From CAYZAK01 sp964476445 (GTDB lineage Bacteria > CG03 > SLGR01 > JAGXOG01), in the NCBI GenBank assembly GCA_964476445.1, contig CAYZAK010000001.1, forward strand, positions 1 to 64,000: a DNA stretch of 64,000 bases, read 5' to 3'. Below are positions 8,561 through 17,775 of this stretch, in pieces. The notes under the pieces are model-generated. The model saw nothing but the letters and a program-made list of their open reading frames with translations, was not told where the DNA came from and did no database searches. Made by a program: the position numbers and the translations under genes. Positions within the stretch are counted from its first letter, which is position 1, and the number at the start of each line of letters is the position of its first letter.

Positions 8561-9919
8561 TTAGGAGTTACCTTTTTCATTATTTTCATCCTCTTCGGTA
8601 AGATGCTCTTCTAGAGTCTTATCACCTAAAATTTTCTCCAAGGCCTGCCGGGCTTTATTTTTAACCTGCTCATCCGGATCATCCAGTAACTTTTCCAGAA
8701 CCTTACTGGTTGCTGTTTCCTCAATTTCACCGAGAGCCCAGGCGGCAGATAATCTCATCCATTTGTTTTCACTGTTTGCCATGTCTTGAAGAACTACAAT
8801 AGATTTTTCCGCATCATACCGGTAAAATTCTTTAGCCGCATTAGCCCGAGTCCGGTTATCTTTAGAATCTAAAAACGGTTTTAACATATCCGGGGCCCGG
8901 GGACTATCTTTAAAAATTCGGGCAATGACTTCTACACTGTCAGCCCGGGCCCGCGTTCGAGTGTCAATACCAGTTACCGCTTTCCTTCCCCCCTTTCCGT
9001 CAGGCAAAACCAGTTTCTTAGTACTCCCGTCCCTGGTTAATCTTTCCATTATATCAAAAACTTTTTTCCAGTTTCTCTCCAGTTCTTCGGCACGTTTATA
9101 GGAACTGCCGTACTGCATTAATTTTTCCGATAATTTCTGAGTATCTTTATTATAAGTGTTTTTTAAATTCTCTACTAACCGTTTTTCCTCCTTTATGTTT
9201 TTTATTAATTCTTCATCCCTCTTTTTAGAAAAACTAAGAAATAACTTCACCCCCATCACTCCGCCAAAAAGCAATAAAGCCCCAGCCATTAATATATAAA
9301 AAACGCCAGGACCATTTTCCTCTTTTATTTCCTGTTCCAGTTGAATTCTAAGTTCTTCTCTCTCCCTCCGTAATTCCTCCAGTTGAGATCTTAACTCTCC
9401 CTGGGAATCAGCGGACCGGGAAATTTCTCTTCTTAACTGAGCAATAGTACTGCTTAAATTATCTATCCTATCCTCATATACTCTGACTTCTCTTTGAGCA
9501 ACCCGGGAAGGAGTCGGTTCCGGATCGGGCTCCGGTTCAGAAACTGGTTCGGGCGCAAAGGCATCGGGATCTATTAAATTTTGAATTTCCCTAATACTAT
9601 TGATTAATACTGGAGAATCAGGTATATGTCTTTGAGCAATCTGAAGGTATCTCATTCCCTGTTGGTAATTACCGGTTTCTTTCACTTCTTCTGTTAATCT
9701 TTCTACACTGCTTTCCATCAAGTTAAGCGCTCTTTCATTTTCCGGGTCATTCTCTAATACTGAATTCAGTGAAGAAATTGTCCCCTGTATATCACCCTCT
9801 AAATACTTCTGTATTGATTCTCCTAAAAGAACATCGACAGATGGCTCTTCCTGGGCATGTACTAATCCCATATTAGACAACAATAATAAAACTAAAATTT
9901 TCATAAACTTAACTCTCAT
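8561..9919 (-). CDS. Membrane-anchored protein with coiled coil and HEAT repeats
   Basis: The 452-residue protein has a signal peptide (1-23, ending at AQEE), helical TPR-like repeats (30-115), a Pro/Glu linker (118-140), a periplasmic coiled coil (145-200), one transmembrane helix (about 205-230), a second cytoplasmic coiled coil (235-290) and C-terminal HEAT repeats (about 325-435, 'WMRLSAAWALGEI', 'VKNKARQALEKIL'). It thus spans the inner membrane with repeat scaffolds on both sides. I do not recognise a named family. It is the last gene of the rib-nusB-ligA run and starts six bases after a TPR gene. The arrangement suggests a structural or adaptor role in an envelope assembly. A second Met at residue 6 is an equally plausible start. 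Confidence 0.6.
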   Translation of the reverse strand: MRVKFMKILVLLLLSNMGLVHAQEEPSVDVLLGESIQKYLEGDIQGTISSLNSVLENDPENERALNLMESSVERLTEEVKETGNYQQGMRYLQIAQRHIPDSPVLINSIREIQNLIDPDAFAPEPVSEPEPDPEPTPSRVAQREVRVYEDRIDNLSSTIAQLRREISRSADSQGELRSQLEELRREREELRIQLEQEIKEENGPGVFYILMAGALLLFGGVMGVKLFLSFSKKRDEELIKNIKEEKRLVENLKNTYNKDTQKLSEKLMQYGSSYKRAEELERNWKKVFDIMERLTRDGSTKKLVLPDGKGGRKAVTGIDTRTRARADSVEVIARIFKDSPRAPDMLKPFLDSKDNRTRANAAKEFYRYDAEKSIVVLQDMANSENKWMRLSAAWALGEIEETATSKVLEKLLDDPDEQVKNKARQALEKILGDKTLEEHLTEEDENNEKGNS

Positions 9920-9925
9920 TATCTC

Positions 9926-11089
9926 TTATCCCATTATTTCCAGTACATCCTGCAGTCTGTCAAATATATCCATGGCCTCTTGATTATCCGGTTCTAACCG
10001 GAGAGCCCTTATCAAATGTCGTCTGACGCTGTCTATCTCCCTTTCTCTTATGCTGTGCCGGGCGGCGGAAAGATGGTAGTAAACTTGGGCTTGTTCATTA
10101 CGGGGTTGCCTGAGATGGAGTAAATCAAACCTTACCAAAGCCTCGTTAAATATTTCATTATTGTAAAGTTCCAATCCCTTTTCAAAAAGTTCATCTGTAT
10201 CCTCACCTAAAATACCTAGATATAACGATATCATTGGATTATCAGGGGCCAGATAAAGTAACTTTTCGAAAAGTTCTTCAGCGGCCCGTTCATCTCCCAC
10301 GGTCATATACTCTTTGGCCTCTTCAAGTTTATCATCAACCTGGTCTTTATACCAGCTTAAATCAAGTTCTCTGCTTTTTCTGGCTGCAGAACGAACATTT
10401 TCATACTCTTCATTTTCCAGGTACTCCAAAGCCCGGGAGTAAAACACCCGGGAAGCTTCCTTTTTGACCTGTTTGAATAATTCCTCTCCCCCCATATGTC
10501 CAGGATTTTCAGAAATAAAAAATCTTATTAAATCCAAAGCTTCTTCCCATTCGCCATCATCTTTTAAATTATCTATTTTTTCTTTAAATTCCTCGAATCC
10601 AAGATCCTGAATATCAGCATATTCCGCTGCATAGCGGCTTCTCACTTCCCGGTCTAATTCATGTATCCGGGACTCCGGAGGCTGGGGATTATCTAATAAA
10701 TAGTATAAAATTTCATCCGCGGCCTGGGACCGGGAGTTATCTTCTAAATATCGGTTATACAATTCTTCTATCCTATCCGAGTACTCCCTATCGTAAGTTG
10801 ACGCTTCATCTAGATTCTGGTTTGCCTCACTCATCCGGTTTGCATAGATTAATGTAAAACCCTTTTTTAATTTTTCATGAGCCACTTTTCTGTTTACCAT
10901 ATTTCTTATCTTTAGTGTCAGATTATCATCCGAATTATCTTGAAGATAAGATTCTATATCCTTAAATGATTCGGTATAATTTTCATCTAAAAAAAAGTTC
11001 ATAGACCGTCTTAACCTTTCAACCGCTTGCCCATTTACGGGAAAGGTAAATAAAAACAATATTAACAATATTCTTGTCTTTATATTCAA
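9926..11089 (-). CDS. Secreted TPR-repeat protein
   Basis: The 387-residue protein begins with a signal peptide (NIKTRILLILFLFTFPVNG, cleavage around 20-22) followed almost entirely by degenerate tetratricopeptide-like helical repeats. Examples are 'FYSRALEYLENEEYENVRSAARKS', spread over residues 215-240, and 'ELYNNEIFNEALVRFDLLHLRQP' near 308-330. There are no catalytic motifs. It is probably periplasmic and serves as a protein-interaction scaffold. It is flanked by a coiled-coil gene (two bases upstream) and the HEAT-repeat membrane protein gene, so the three are likely expressed together. Confidence 0.62.
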   Translation of the reverse strand: MNIKTRILLILFLFTFPVNGQAVERLRRSMNFFLDENYTESFKDIESYLQDNSDDNLTLKIRNMVNRKVAHEKLKKGFTLIYANRMSEANQNLDEASTYDREYSDRIEELYNRYLEDNSRSQAADEILYYLLDNPQPPESRIHELDREVRSRYAAEYADIQDLGFEEFKEKIDNLKDDGEWEEALDLIRFFISENPGHMGGEELFKQVKKEASRVFYSRALEYLENEEYENVRSAARKSRELDLSWYKDQVDDKLEEAKEYMTVGDERAAEELFEKLLYLAPDNPMISLYLGILGEDTDELFEKGLELYNNEIFNEALVRFDLLHLRQPRNEQAQVYYHLSAARHSIREREIDSVRRHLIRALRLEPDNQEAMDIFDRLQDVLEIMG

Positions 11090-11091
11090 TA

Positions 11092-11769
11092 TTATTCTGT
11101 TTTAAATTTATTCAGGAGGTCTTCCAGGTATTCTTTTTCTCTTTTTTCAAAATTAATTCGCTGGTTTTCAAATTCCTCCTGCCATTTCTTTCTTTGTTCC
11201 AGCAATTTTTTCTCCTTTTTTCGAAGCTCTTCCTCCCAAATATTCTTTTGTCTTTCAATGGCCTGTTCCATTTTAGCTTCAAGCTTTTCTCTTACCCGGG
11301 AGACTCTTTCCCGTATTTCCTGTTCTTTTTCTTTATTTAATTTTTTCCGCTGGCGGGAAAGAGCTTTTTCGTGTTCTTCCTCTAGGTCTTTAACCAATTC
11401 CTGCTTATCATTGCTTAGCCGGTCAAGTTTTTGAGTAGTATCTTTCCGGGTTAAGCTAAGATTATCCTCCAGGTCATTTTTTTTCTGTTTTAACTTTTTG
11501 TTTTCATCTTCAAGTTTTGCTATGTACTTATCAGTTTCTTTTATCTCCTCACTTATCTGGGTTTTTAACAAGTCCAGTTGTCTTTCTTTTTTTTCCATAG
11601 AAATTTCATGAGAATTTTGTAAGATTTCCTTTTCTCTTTTCAACTCTCTGGTCTTTTTTTGGAGATCTTTTATTTCGGATTTAAGCTTTTCTTTTTCTCT
11701 ATCCCAACGCTGCTCCATTTTCTGAAGCTGTTTTAAAATTTCAGTTTTAGTTTTTTCTTTTTCGTTCAT
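11092..11769 (-). CDS. Highly charged cytoplasmic coiled-coil protein
   Basis: The 225-residue protein is Lys/Glu/Arg-rich over its whole length and predicted to be one continuous coiled coil, for example 'KERQLDLLKTQISEEIKE' (76-93) and a final 'KLLEQRKKWQEEFENQR' segment. There is no signal peptide or membrane helix. The start overlaps the stop of ligA by four bases (ATGA-type coupling). It resembles in composition the 1439-residue coiled-coil protein encoded at 41457-45776, which may reflect shared use as a filament or scaffold, or only convergent composition. The function is unknown. Confidence 0.6.
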   Translation of the reverse strand: MNEKEKTKTEILKQLQKMEQRWDREKEKLKSEIKDLQKKTRELKREKEILQNSHEISMEKKERQLDLLKTQISEEIKETDKYIAKLEDENKKLKQKKNDLEDNLSLTRKDTTQKLDRLSNDKQELVKDLEEEHEKALSRQRKKLNKEKEQEIRERVSRVREKLEAKMEQAIERQKNIWEEELRKKEKKLLEQRKKWQEEFENQRINFEKREKEYLEDLLNKFKTE

Positions 11770-13769
11770 AAGGGTCGTAAAATTTTTTCAAATTCGTCTT
11801 CATCTATAATTTTTACATTTTCCCGGCGAGCTTTATCTAATTTAGACCCTGGTTTTTCTCCCGCTACCAGGTAATCAATACGGGAACTAACAGAACTCAG
11901 CGCTCGCCCTCCTAATTTTTCAATCTCCTTTTTTGCTTCAGAACGGGTATGTTTTTCCAACGCACCGGTAAAAACAAATTTTTTATTTTCCAATATATTT
12001 TTGGACTCCCCGGAAAAATTTGGTCTAACTCCCCGGGACAGCATTTTTTTTATAATATCAATATTTCTATTATTTTTAAAAAAATTCTTTACCGATTCGG
12101 CCACCACCGGCCCGATATCTTCGTACTCAGATAACCGGGAAAAATCGGTTTCCATTAAATTATCCAATGTCTTAAATTTACAGGCTAAAATTCCGGCCGT
12201 ATACTTACCCACGTGCCGGATACTCAAAGCATAAATAAAATCTTTAAGAGAACAATCTTTGCTCTCATCTATTGATTCTAACAGATTATTAGCTTTTTTA
12301 CGGGCAAATAAATTTAATTTAAGTAGATCTTCTTTTCTTAATTTATAAATATCAGCTATACTTTTTGCTAGGTTATTTTCAATAATCTGACCGGATACTT
12401 TTTTACCCAAACCCTCTATATCCATAGCCCGTGGAGAGGCGAAATATACTATTTTACGTTTTAGCTGGGCTGGACAGGACATGTTAGTGCACCGTATATA
12501 TACTCCGTCAGGGTCTTTAACTACTTTTCCCCCACAACTGGGACATTTTTTAGGAGTCTTAATAGGTTTTGCATCCTTAACTTTTTTTACCACCCCCATA
12601 ATTTTAGGGATTACATCTCCCCCTCTTTTTACTTCAACTTTATCTCCAACCCCAACTTTTAATCTTTTAATTTCTTCAAAATTATGTAGAGTAGCCCGAG
12701 ATATTGTTACTCCACCTATATCAACCGGCTTCAACTTGGCCACCGGAGTAATTATTGCCGTTCTTCCTATGTTAAAGGTTACATCTTTTAAAGTAGTTAT
12801 CTCCCTTTTAGGCTTAAATTTAAAAGCCACCGCCCACCTGGGACTTTTAGAAGTAGCTCCTAAATGTAATCTTTTTTCAAGAGAATTAACCTTTAGGACC
12901 GCTCCGTCTATTTCATAATTTTTTTTATTTCGTTTAGCTTCAAAAACTTTAAACGCTTGAAATATTTCTTTAAAAGAACTGCATATATAAAAATTGGAAT
13001 TTATGGGCAACCCCCATTTTTTATAATTTTGCAACAGTTCTTCTTGAGTTTCAGGATAGGGGAAATTTTTCACATCTCCCACTCCGTAAAAAAAAGCTTT
13101 TAATCTTCTCTTTGCTACCCTGGCCGGATCCAGTAATTTAAGAGTACCGGCACAAGTATTTCGAGGATTTGAAAAAGGAGTTTTACCTTTCTCTTTTCGT
13201 TTTTTATTAATTCGGTTAAGTTCGGATTTTGTTATAAAAATTTCTCCACGTATTTCAATAAAATCAGGATGTTTTTCTCCTCTTAATACCAGGGGGATAA
13301 CTTTCTGAGTTTTAATATTTGCCGTTACATCGTCGCCCCGGTACCCGTTACCCCGGGTAACCGCTAAAGTTAAATTTCCTTTTTCATAAATCAACGATAT
13401 TCCCACACCATCTATTTTCTCTTCCACCGAATAACCTCTAAAATTATTTAGCTTTTTCTCAACTCTTCGGATCCATTGTTTTGTTTCCTCTCCTGAATAA
13501 GTATTATCAAGAGAGAGCATAGGTTTCCGGTGGTTTACTGTTTTAAATTCCGCTGCCGGTTCTCCTCCAACTCGATGAGTTGGAGAATTGGAATTGTCAA
13601 ACTGCGGATATCTTTTTTCTAATAATAGCAACCTGTCATATAATTTATCATACTTTTGATCAGAAATTCCAGGTTGCCCTTGTACATAATAAAGATTATC
13701 GTGATATCTTATCTTTTCTCTGAGATTTTCTATTTTTTTATTTATCTTTTCCTTATCTGTCATTCGCAA
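11766..13769 (-). CDS. ligA: NAD-dependent DNA ligase LigA
   Basis: LigA seals nicks in duplex DNA using NAD+. The 667 residues match the family. In order there is the Ia/NAD-binding domain (1-65), the adenylation domain with 'MLSLDN' (84-89) and the active-site lysine K118 in EKIDGVG, the OB fold, the four-cysteine zinc finger (CPSC...CTNMSC, about 398-420), helix-hairpin-helix repeats (about 430-580) and a C-terminal BRCT domain (from about 590). The start overlaps nusB by 17 bases. A second Met at residue 3 is a possible alternative start. It lies in the same run as the riboflavin genes, so part of its transcription may respond to FMN. Confidence 0.97.
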   Translation of the reverse strand: MRMTDKEKINKKIENLREKIRYHDNLYYVQGQPGISDQKYDKLYDRLLLLEKRYPQFDNSNSPTHRVGGEPAAEFKTVNHRKPMLSLDNTYSGEETKQWIRRVEKKLNNFRGYSVEEKIDGVGISLIYEKGNLTLAVTRGNGYRGDDVTANIKTQKVIPLVLRGEKHPDFIEIRGEIFITKSELNRINKKRKEKGKTPFSNPRNTCAGTLKLLDPARVAKRRLKAFFYGVGDVKNFPYPETQEELLQNYKKWGLPINSNFYICSSFKEIFQAFKVFEAKRNKKNYEIDGAVLKVNSLEKRLHLGATSKSPRWAVAFKFKPKREITTLKDVTFNIGRTAIITPVAKLKPVDIGGVTISRATLHNFEEIKRLKVGVGDKVEVKRGGDVIPKIMGVVKKVKDAKPIKTPKKCPSCGGKVVKDPDGVYIRCTNMSCPAQLKRKIVYFASPRAMDIEGLGKKVSGQIIENNLAKSIADIYKLRKEDLLKLNLFARKKANNLLESIDESKDCSLKDFIYALSIRHVGKYTAGILACKFKTLDNLMETDFSRLSEYEDIGPVVAESVKNFFKNNRNIDIIKKMLSRGVRPNFSGESKNILENKKFVFTGALEKHTRSEAKKEIEKLGGRALSSVSSRIDYLVAGEKPGSKLDKARRENVKIIDEDEFEKILRPL

Positions 13770-14163
13770 TATTTTTACTTCCGGTATCCAAAATACCGTT
13801 TACAAATTTATGGGATTTTTCAGTAGAAAAATATTTTGCCAGTTCCACCGCTTCATTTATGGCCGCGTTACGGGGTATGGTATCCTCAAAAAATATTTCA
13901 TAAAACCCCATTCTTATTATTGCTCTATCCACTTTAGCTATTCTATCCATTTCCCAATTATCAGTATTTTCTAAAATAATTTTGTCGATGAAATCTAGTT
14001 TATTATGGGTACCTCTAACTAAATATATAGCAAACTCAAATACTTCCCTGGATTCAAAAGAAGAACTTATTATATCCCAGGCAGTTTCTTCATCTATTTC
14101 CAGAGCATCCATAGCGTAAAGTACTCTAATAGCTAATTTTCGGGCTTCTCTTCTTTTTCCCAT
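13753..14163 (-). CDS. nusB: Transcription antitermination protein NusB
   Basis: NusB, with NusE, binds boxA RNA and supports antitermination of rRNA operons. The 136-residue all-helical protein shows the family signatures: 'RREARKLAIRVLYAMDA' at the N terminus, 'IRMGFYEIFFED...IPRNAAINEAVELAKYFS' in the middle and 'KFVNGILD' near the C terminus. It starts immediately after the ribH stop codon (adjacent bases) and overlaps ligA. The ribH-nusB order is widely conserved in bacteria. Confidence 0.95.
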   Translation of the reverse strand: MGKRREARKLAIRVLYAMDALEIDEETAWDIISSSFESREVFEFAIYLVRGTHNKLDFIDKIILENTDNWEMDRIAKVDRAIIRMGFYEIFFEDTIPRNAAINEAVELAKYFSTEKSHKFVNGILDTGSKNIANDR

Positions 14164-14628
14164 TTATTTGATTTTTCGATATAAATCGGTCATTTCCAGG
14201 GCTGCCCGTGCTGCCTCGGATCCTTTGTTGCCCCCCTTTCCTCCCGAGCGCTCAATAGCCTGATCAATATTATCGCAAGTTAATATACCAAAACTAACCG
14301 GACGGGATCCTCTATGTCCCTCTTCGGCTACCGTCCTGGCAACCTGGGAAGCCACATATTCAAAATGAGGGGTATCACCTCTTATAACCGCTCCCAAACA
14401 TATTATTAAATCATATACAGAACTGCCAGAGAGTTTGTTTACCGCACCGGCAATCTCCCACGCTCCAGGCACTTCTATGACAGTTATATGCGAATCTTCC
14501 ACCCCGTTTCTTATAAGTTCCTCAGTAGCTCCTTCCAGTAGATTTTTGACCACCTGCTCATTACAACGGGATACAACTACAGCTGCTCTTTTTCCTTCAC
14601 CATATATTTTACCTTTTATCTTTTCCAT
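14164..14628 (-). CDS. ribH: 6,7-dimethyl-8-ribityllumazine synthase
   Basis: This enzyme condenses 5-amino-6-ribitylaminouracil with 3,4-dihydroxy-2-butanone 4-phosphate, the penultimate step to riboflavin. The 154-residue protein has 'VVVSRCNEQVVKNLLEGA' at 17-34, 'VPGAWEIAGA' (54-63), 'CLGAVIRGDTPHFEYVASQV' with the catalytic histidine, and 'PVSFGILTCDN'. Those are the standard active-site segments. It is the fourth gene of ribD-ribE-ribBA-ribH and lies directly before nusB. Confidence 0.96.
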   Translation of the reverse strand: MEKIKGKIYGEGKRAAVVVSRCNEQVVKNLLEGATEELIRNGVEDSHITVIEVPGAWEIAGAVNKLSGSSVYDLIICLGAVIRGDTPHFEYVASQVARTVAEEGHRGSRPVSFGILTCDNIDQAIERSGGKGGNKGSEAARAALEMTDLYRKIK

Positions 14629-14673
14629 GCTGTTATCTCCATTATATATAATACTCTTTACCTTTACTCACCG

Positions 14674-15885
14674 TTATTCCAGATAATGTCCCAATTTTTC
14701 TTTTTTAGTATCAAGATATTTTTTATTTTCCCGGGTCGGCTTAGGTGTAATAGAAATTCGATCAGTAATTTCCAACCCATAACCGGCAAGACCCACTATT
14801 TTTTTAGGATTATTGGTAAGCAATTTTATGCTTGATAAACCCAGATCAGATAAAATTTGGGCCCCTGTGCCATAATCTCTTAAATCAGCTTTAAACCCTA
14901 AAGCATGATTGGCCTCAACAGTATCAAGACCCTCATCCTGCAAGGAATAAGCCTTAATTTTTTCATCCAATCCAATACCCCGCCCTTCCTGCCTCATATA
15001 AAGAAATACTCCCTGTCCTTCTTCGTCTAAAAGCCGTAATGCCATTTCCAGTTGCTGACCGCAATCACATCTTTTTGATCCTAACACCTCTCCGGTAAGA
15101 CACTGTGAATGTACTCTGACCAGAACTTTTTCTTTATCTTTTACCTTACCCTTTACCAGAGCCAGATGGGATTTACTTTTATCCAAATTGGACTTGTATA
15201 CATAAAGCTTAAATTTTCCATATTTTGTGGGAAGTACAGTTTTGCTTGCACATTCCACAAAATTTTCATTTCTGTACCTGTATTTAATTAAATCCGCTAT
15301 GGTAATTAAGTTAAGGTTATGTTTACTAACAAATTTTTTAAGTTCTTTCATCCGGGCCATAGAACCGTCGTCATTCATTATCTCGCATATTACTCCGCCG
15401 GGAAAAAGTCCCGCCATTCTAACTAGATCTACGGAGGCTTCAGTATGTCCGGCCCTTTTAAGAACTCCTCCTTCTTGATATTTTATGGGAAAAACATGGC
15501 CTGGAGTTGTAATGCTTTTTTGACCTTTTTTCGGATCTGCCAGGACATTTATGGTCTTAGCCCTATCTTCAGCTGAAATACCGGTAGTAACTCCATTGCG
15601 GGCGTCACAGGAAACAGTAAATTCCGCTTCACGGGAATCATGCCGTCTTTCCATGGGATTAAGATTTAGTTTATTTAACCTCTCTTCTTTTAGGGTAACA
15701 CATATAAGGCCTCTCCCCTTTTTAGCCATAAAATTTATAGCTTCCGGGGTGGCCTGACCAGCGGCCATCACCAGATCCCCCTCATTTTCACGCTCTTCAT
15801 CATCAACAATTACAACCATCTTACCGTTTTTTATATCCTCAACGGCACGCTCAACTCTTTTTATACAATTTTCTTTTTCATTCAT
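14674..15885 (-). CDS. ribBA: Bifunctional DHBP synthase / GTP cyclohydrolase II
   Basis: The 403-residue protein joins two riboflavin-pathway enzymes. Residues 1-205 are 3,4-dihydroxy-2-butanone 4-phosphate synthase ('VIVDDEERENEGDLVMAA', and 'PGHVFPI...GHTEASVDL' further on). Residues 206-403 are GTP cyclohydrolase II with the zinc cysteines in 'HSQCLTGEVLGSKRCDCGQQ', the 'RQEGRGIGL' segment and 'TNNPKK'. All key residues appear intact. The start overlaps the ribE stop by four bases, consistent with coupling. It is part of the FMN-riboswitch-controlled unit. Confidence 0.97.
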   Translation of the reverse strand: MNEKENCIKRVERAVEDIKNGKMVVIVDDEERENEGDLVMAAGQATPEAINFMAKKGRGLICVTLKEERLNKLNLNPMERRHDSREAEFTVSCDARNGVTTGISAEDRAKTINVLADPKKGQKSITTPGHVFPIKYQEGGVLKRAGHTEASVDLVRMAGLFPGGVICEIMNDDGSMARMKELKKFVSKHNLNLITIADLIKYRYRNENFVECASKTVLPTKYGKFKLYVYKSNLDKSKSHLALVKGKVKDKEKVLVRVHSQCLTGEVLGSKRCDCGQQLEMALRLLDEEGQGVFLYMRQEGRGIGLDEKIKAYSLQDEGLDTVEANHALGFKADLRDYGTGAQILSDLGLSSIKLLTNNPKKIVGLAGYGLEITDRISITPKPTRENKKYLDTKKEKLGHYLE

Positions 15886-16442
15886 AATTTTCTACTAGCC
15901 GCTGTCAACATATCCGGTTCAATGTTCAGCGGCTCGCCTTTCTTTATTTTCTTCAAATTAGTTCTCTTTAAAGTTTCCGGTATTATCCCTACGGTAAAAT
16001 AGTTTTTACTTTTTTCATTAACTGTAAGAGAAACACCTTCCACTGCAACCGATCCTTTTACCATTAAATTTTTTAAAAAAATTTTACTGGCCCTAATTTT
16101 TAACACATCAGTGTTATTTCTTTTTGCTCTGGAAAGGAGTTTGCCAGTTTCCCATACATGACCGTAAACAAAGTGCCCACCTACCCGGTCTGTAAGCTTA
16201 AGGGCTCTCTCAAGATTGACAACATCATTTTTTCTAAGTCCACTAAGTGAACTTACTCTCAAAGTTTCCCGACCTAAATCCATACTAATTATTTTATTTT
16301 CTTTTTTTGTGACCGTTAAACAAACCCCGTTTACCATAACACTGTCGCCGTTAGTTATATCCTCTAACCTACTTTCTACAATTAAAGTATTTTGTCCTAT
16401 CCGTTTAATTACCCCTCTATCCTCAACAATTCCGGTAAACAT
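15882..16442 (-). CDS. ribE: Riboflavin synthase alpha chain
   Basis: The enzyme dismutates two lumazine molecules to riboflavin. The 186-residue protein has the invariant N terminus MFTGIVE and two lumazine-binding barrels, about 1-90 and 91-186. Their landmark segments are 'VMVNGVCLTV' in the first and 'VAVEGVSLTVNE' in the second, with 'RVGGHFVYGHV' between them. It lies five bases after ribD and overlaps ribBA. In other nomenclatures the gene is called ribC. Confidence 0.95.
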   Translation of the reverse strand: MFTGIVEDRGVIKRIGQNTLIVESRLEDITNGDSVMVNGVCLTVTKKENKIISMDLGRETLRVSSLSGLRKNDVVNLERALKLTDRVGGHFVYGHVWETGKLLSRAKRNNTDVLKIRASKIFLKNLMVKGSVAVEGVSLTVNEKSKNYFTVGIIPETLKRTNLKKIKKGEPLNIEPDMLTAASRKL

Positions 16443-16447
16443 TTTGG

Positions 16448-17530
16448 TTAGATAAGATCTCCCTGCATAACAAGATCTTCTCCCAAGTTAAATCTTTTGA
16501 CGTTTTTAATTTTGGGGGCCTTTCTCATTTTTTCAACTCCTACCCCATCAACCGCTGTAGGCGCATCTTTTCCTCCTATTATTTTTGAACCATATATGAA
16601 AATAATTCTATCAACTTCTTTAGCTTCAATAAAATTAGCAGCCGTTGTCCCCCCCCCCTCTATTAAACATCTTTTAACCTTTTTTTTGCCCAGGAGTTTT
16701 AAAATTTTTTCCGGCGGCAACTTTTCATTAACTACAGAAGTTATCTGTACTACCTGACACCCTTTTTTTTCAAGTCTCCTTTTTTTCTTGCTACTTGATT
16801 CTGAAGACGTCACTATTAAAGTCCCTTTTTTAATAACTTTTAAATTTTCTTTAATATTTAATTTTCCGTCTATTATCACTCTTAAAGGATTCTTGGCCCG
16901 GGGTTTATTTAATCTATAAGTAAGGGATGGATTATCCGTATTTACAGTGCCACGTCCGGCTATTATTGCTCCTATATTCCCTCTCATCTTCATTGTAAAA
17001 TTACGAGAACTTTTAGAAGATACCCACCGGCTTTCCCCGGTACGGGTTGCTATTTTACCGTCCCATGAGACAGCGGATTTTAAAATTACGTAAGGCTTCT
17101 TGTATTTCACTAATTTTACATAGTCTTTTATTAAGTTAAAAGTTTCCTGTTTTAAAACCCCAACTTTAACCCGGACATTATTTTTCCTTAAATAGTTTAT
17201 ACCGTCTACTTCCGGACGGGGATCTTTCATTCCAATAACAACCCTGCTTATCCCCTGTTCTACAATCTGTTTTGCACATGGTCCGGTTTTACCTTTATGG
17301 GTACAAGGTTCTAAAGTTACAAACATGGTCGAATTTTTTAAATTTCGGGGAGAATTTTTCATAGCGTTAATTTCTGCATGATGGCCGCCGAATTTTTTAT
17401 GGTATCCCCTCCCTATTATACATCCGTCTTTTACAATTACACATCCTACCCGGGGATTTGAAAAGGTCAAGTTAGTACCTCTGCGACCCAATTCTAACGC
17501 TTTTTTCATAAAATAAATATCTGATATCAT
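16448..17530 (-). CDS. ribD: Bifunctional pyrimidine deaminase / reductase RibD
   Basis: RibD deaminates and then reduces the early pyrimidine intermediate of riboflavin synthesis. The 360-residue protein has a zinc deaminase domain (1-145) with 'HHAEINAM' and 'EPCTHKGKTGPC' supplying the zinc ligands, and a C-terminal DHFR-like reductase domain (about 146-360) with 'LKSAVSWDGKIATRTGES' and 'IEGGGTTAANFI'. The ATG at 17530 keeps the usual 'Y/F-M-x-x-AL' start of the family. No good Shine-Dalgarno sequence precedes it. It is the first gene after the FMN riboswitch. Confidence 0.95.
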   Translation of the reverse strand: MISDIYFMKKALELGRRGTNLTFSNPRVGCVIVKDGCIIGRGYHKKFGGHHAEINAMKNSPRNLKNSTMFVTLEPCTHKGKTGPCAKQIVEQGISRVVIGMKDPRPEVDGINYLRKNNVRVKVGVLKQETFNLIKDYVKLVKYKKPYVILKSAVSWDGKIATRTGESRWVSSKSSRNFTMKMRGNIGAIIAGRGTVNTDNPSLTYRLNKPRAKNPLRVIIDGKLNIKENLKVIKKGTLIVTSSESSSKKKRRLEKKGCQVVQITSVVNEKLPPEKILKLLGKKKVKRCLIEGGGTTAANFIEAKEVDRIIFIYGSKIIGGKDAPTAVDGVGVEKMRKAPKIKNVKRFNLGEDLVMQGDLI

Positions 17531-17540
17531 TGTTATTGAC

Positions 17541-17581
17541 TTTAAAAAATAAATTTAAAAAACCGGAGCTAAAAACTCCGG
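17541..17581 (-). terminator. Intrinsic terminator of the FMN riboswitch
   Basis: On the minus strand the six-base arms CCGGAG and CTCCGG (17576-17581 and 17563-17568) form a hairpin, followed directly by a run of six T and further T-rich sequence to 17541. It sits between the FMN aptamer and ribD, so it is the likely expression platform: FMN binding would favour termination. Confidence 0.75.
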
Positions 17582-17604
17582 GCTTTACTTATTACATTAT
17601 TATT

Positions 17605-17729
17605 CTTCTCCCTTCCGGCCTCTTACCGTCGGTATCCGAATTACACAGATTCAATCTGATGATTTCAGAGTCGCGGACTGATGGCACTTTACCAAACACC
17701 GCCGGGCGGGATTTACACCCGTCCCGAAG
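17605..17729 (-). ncRNA. FMN riboswitch (RFN element)
   Basis: The minus strand carries the conserved blocks of the FMN aptamer in the right order. They are CTTCGGGACGGGTG at the 5' end, AAATCCCGCCCGGCGGT, then AGTCCGCGAC, GGATACCGACGGT, and GGCCGGAAGGGAGAAG closing the outer stem. These match the known six-helix RFN element. It stands upstream of ribD with a terminator between, so it should repress the riboflavin genes when FMN is abundant. ribE, ribBA, ribH, nusB and ligA follow without an obvious break and may be affected. Confidence 0.95.
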
Positions 17730-17775
17730 TTATTCTAAATTTAATGTTTTAATATTAAATTTTAGGATTTTTATA

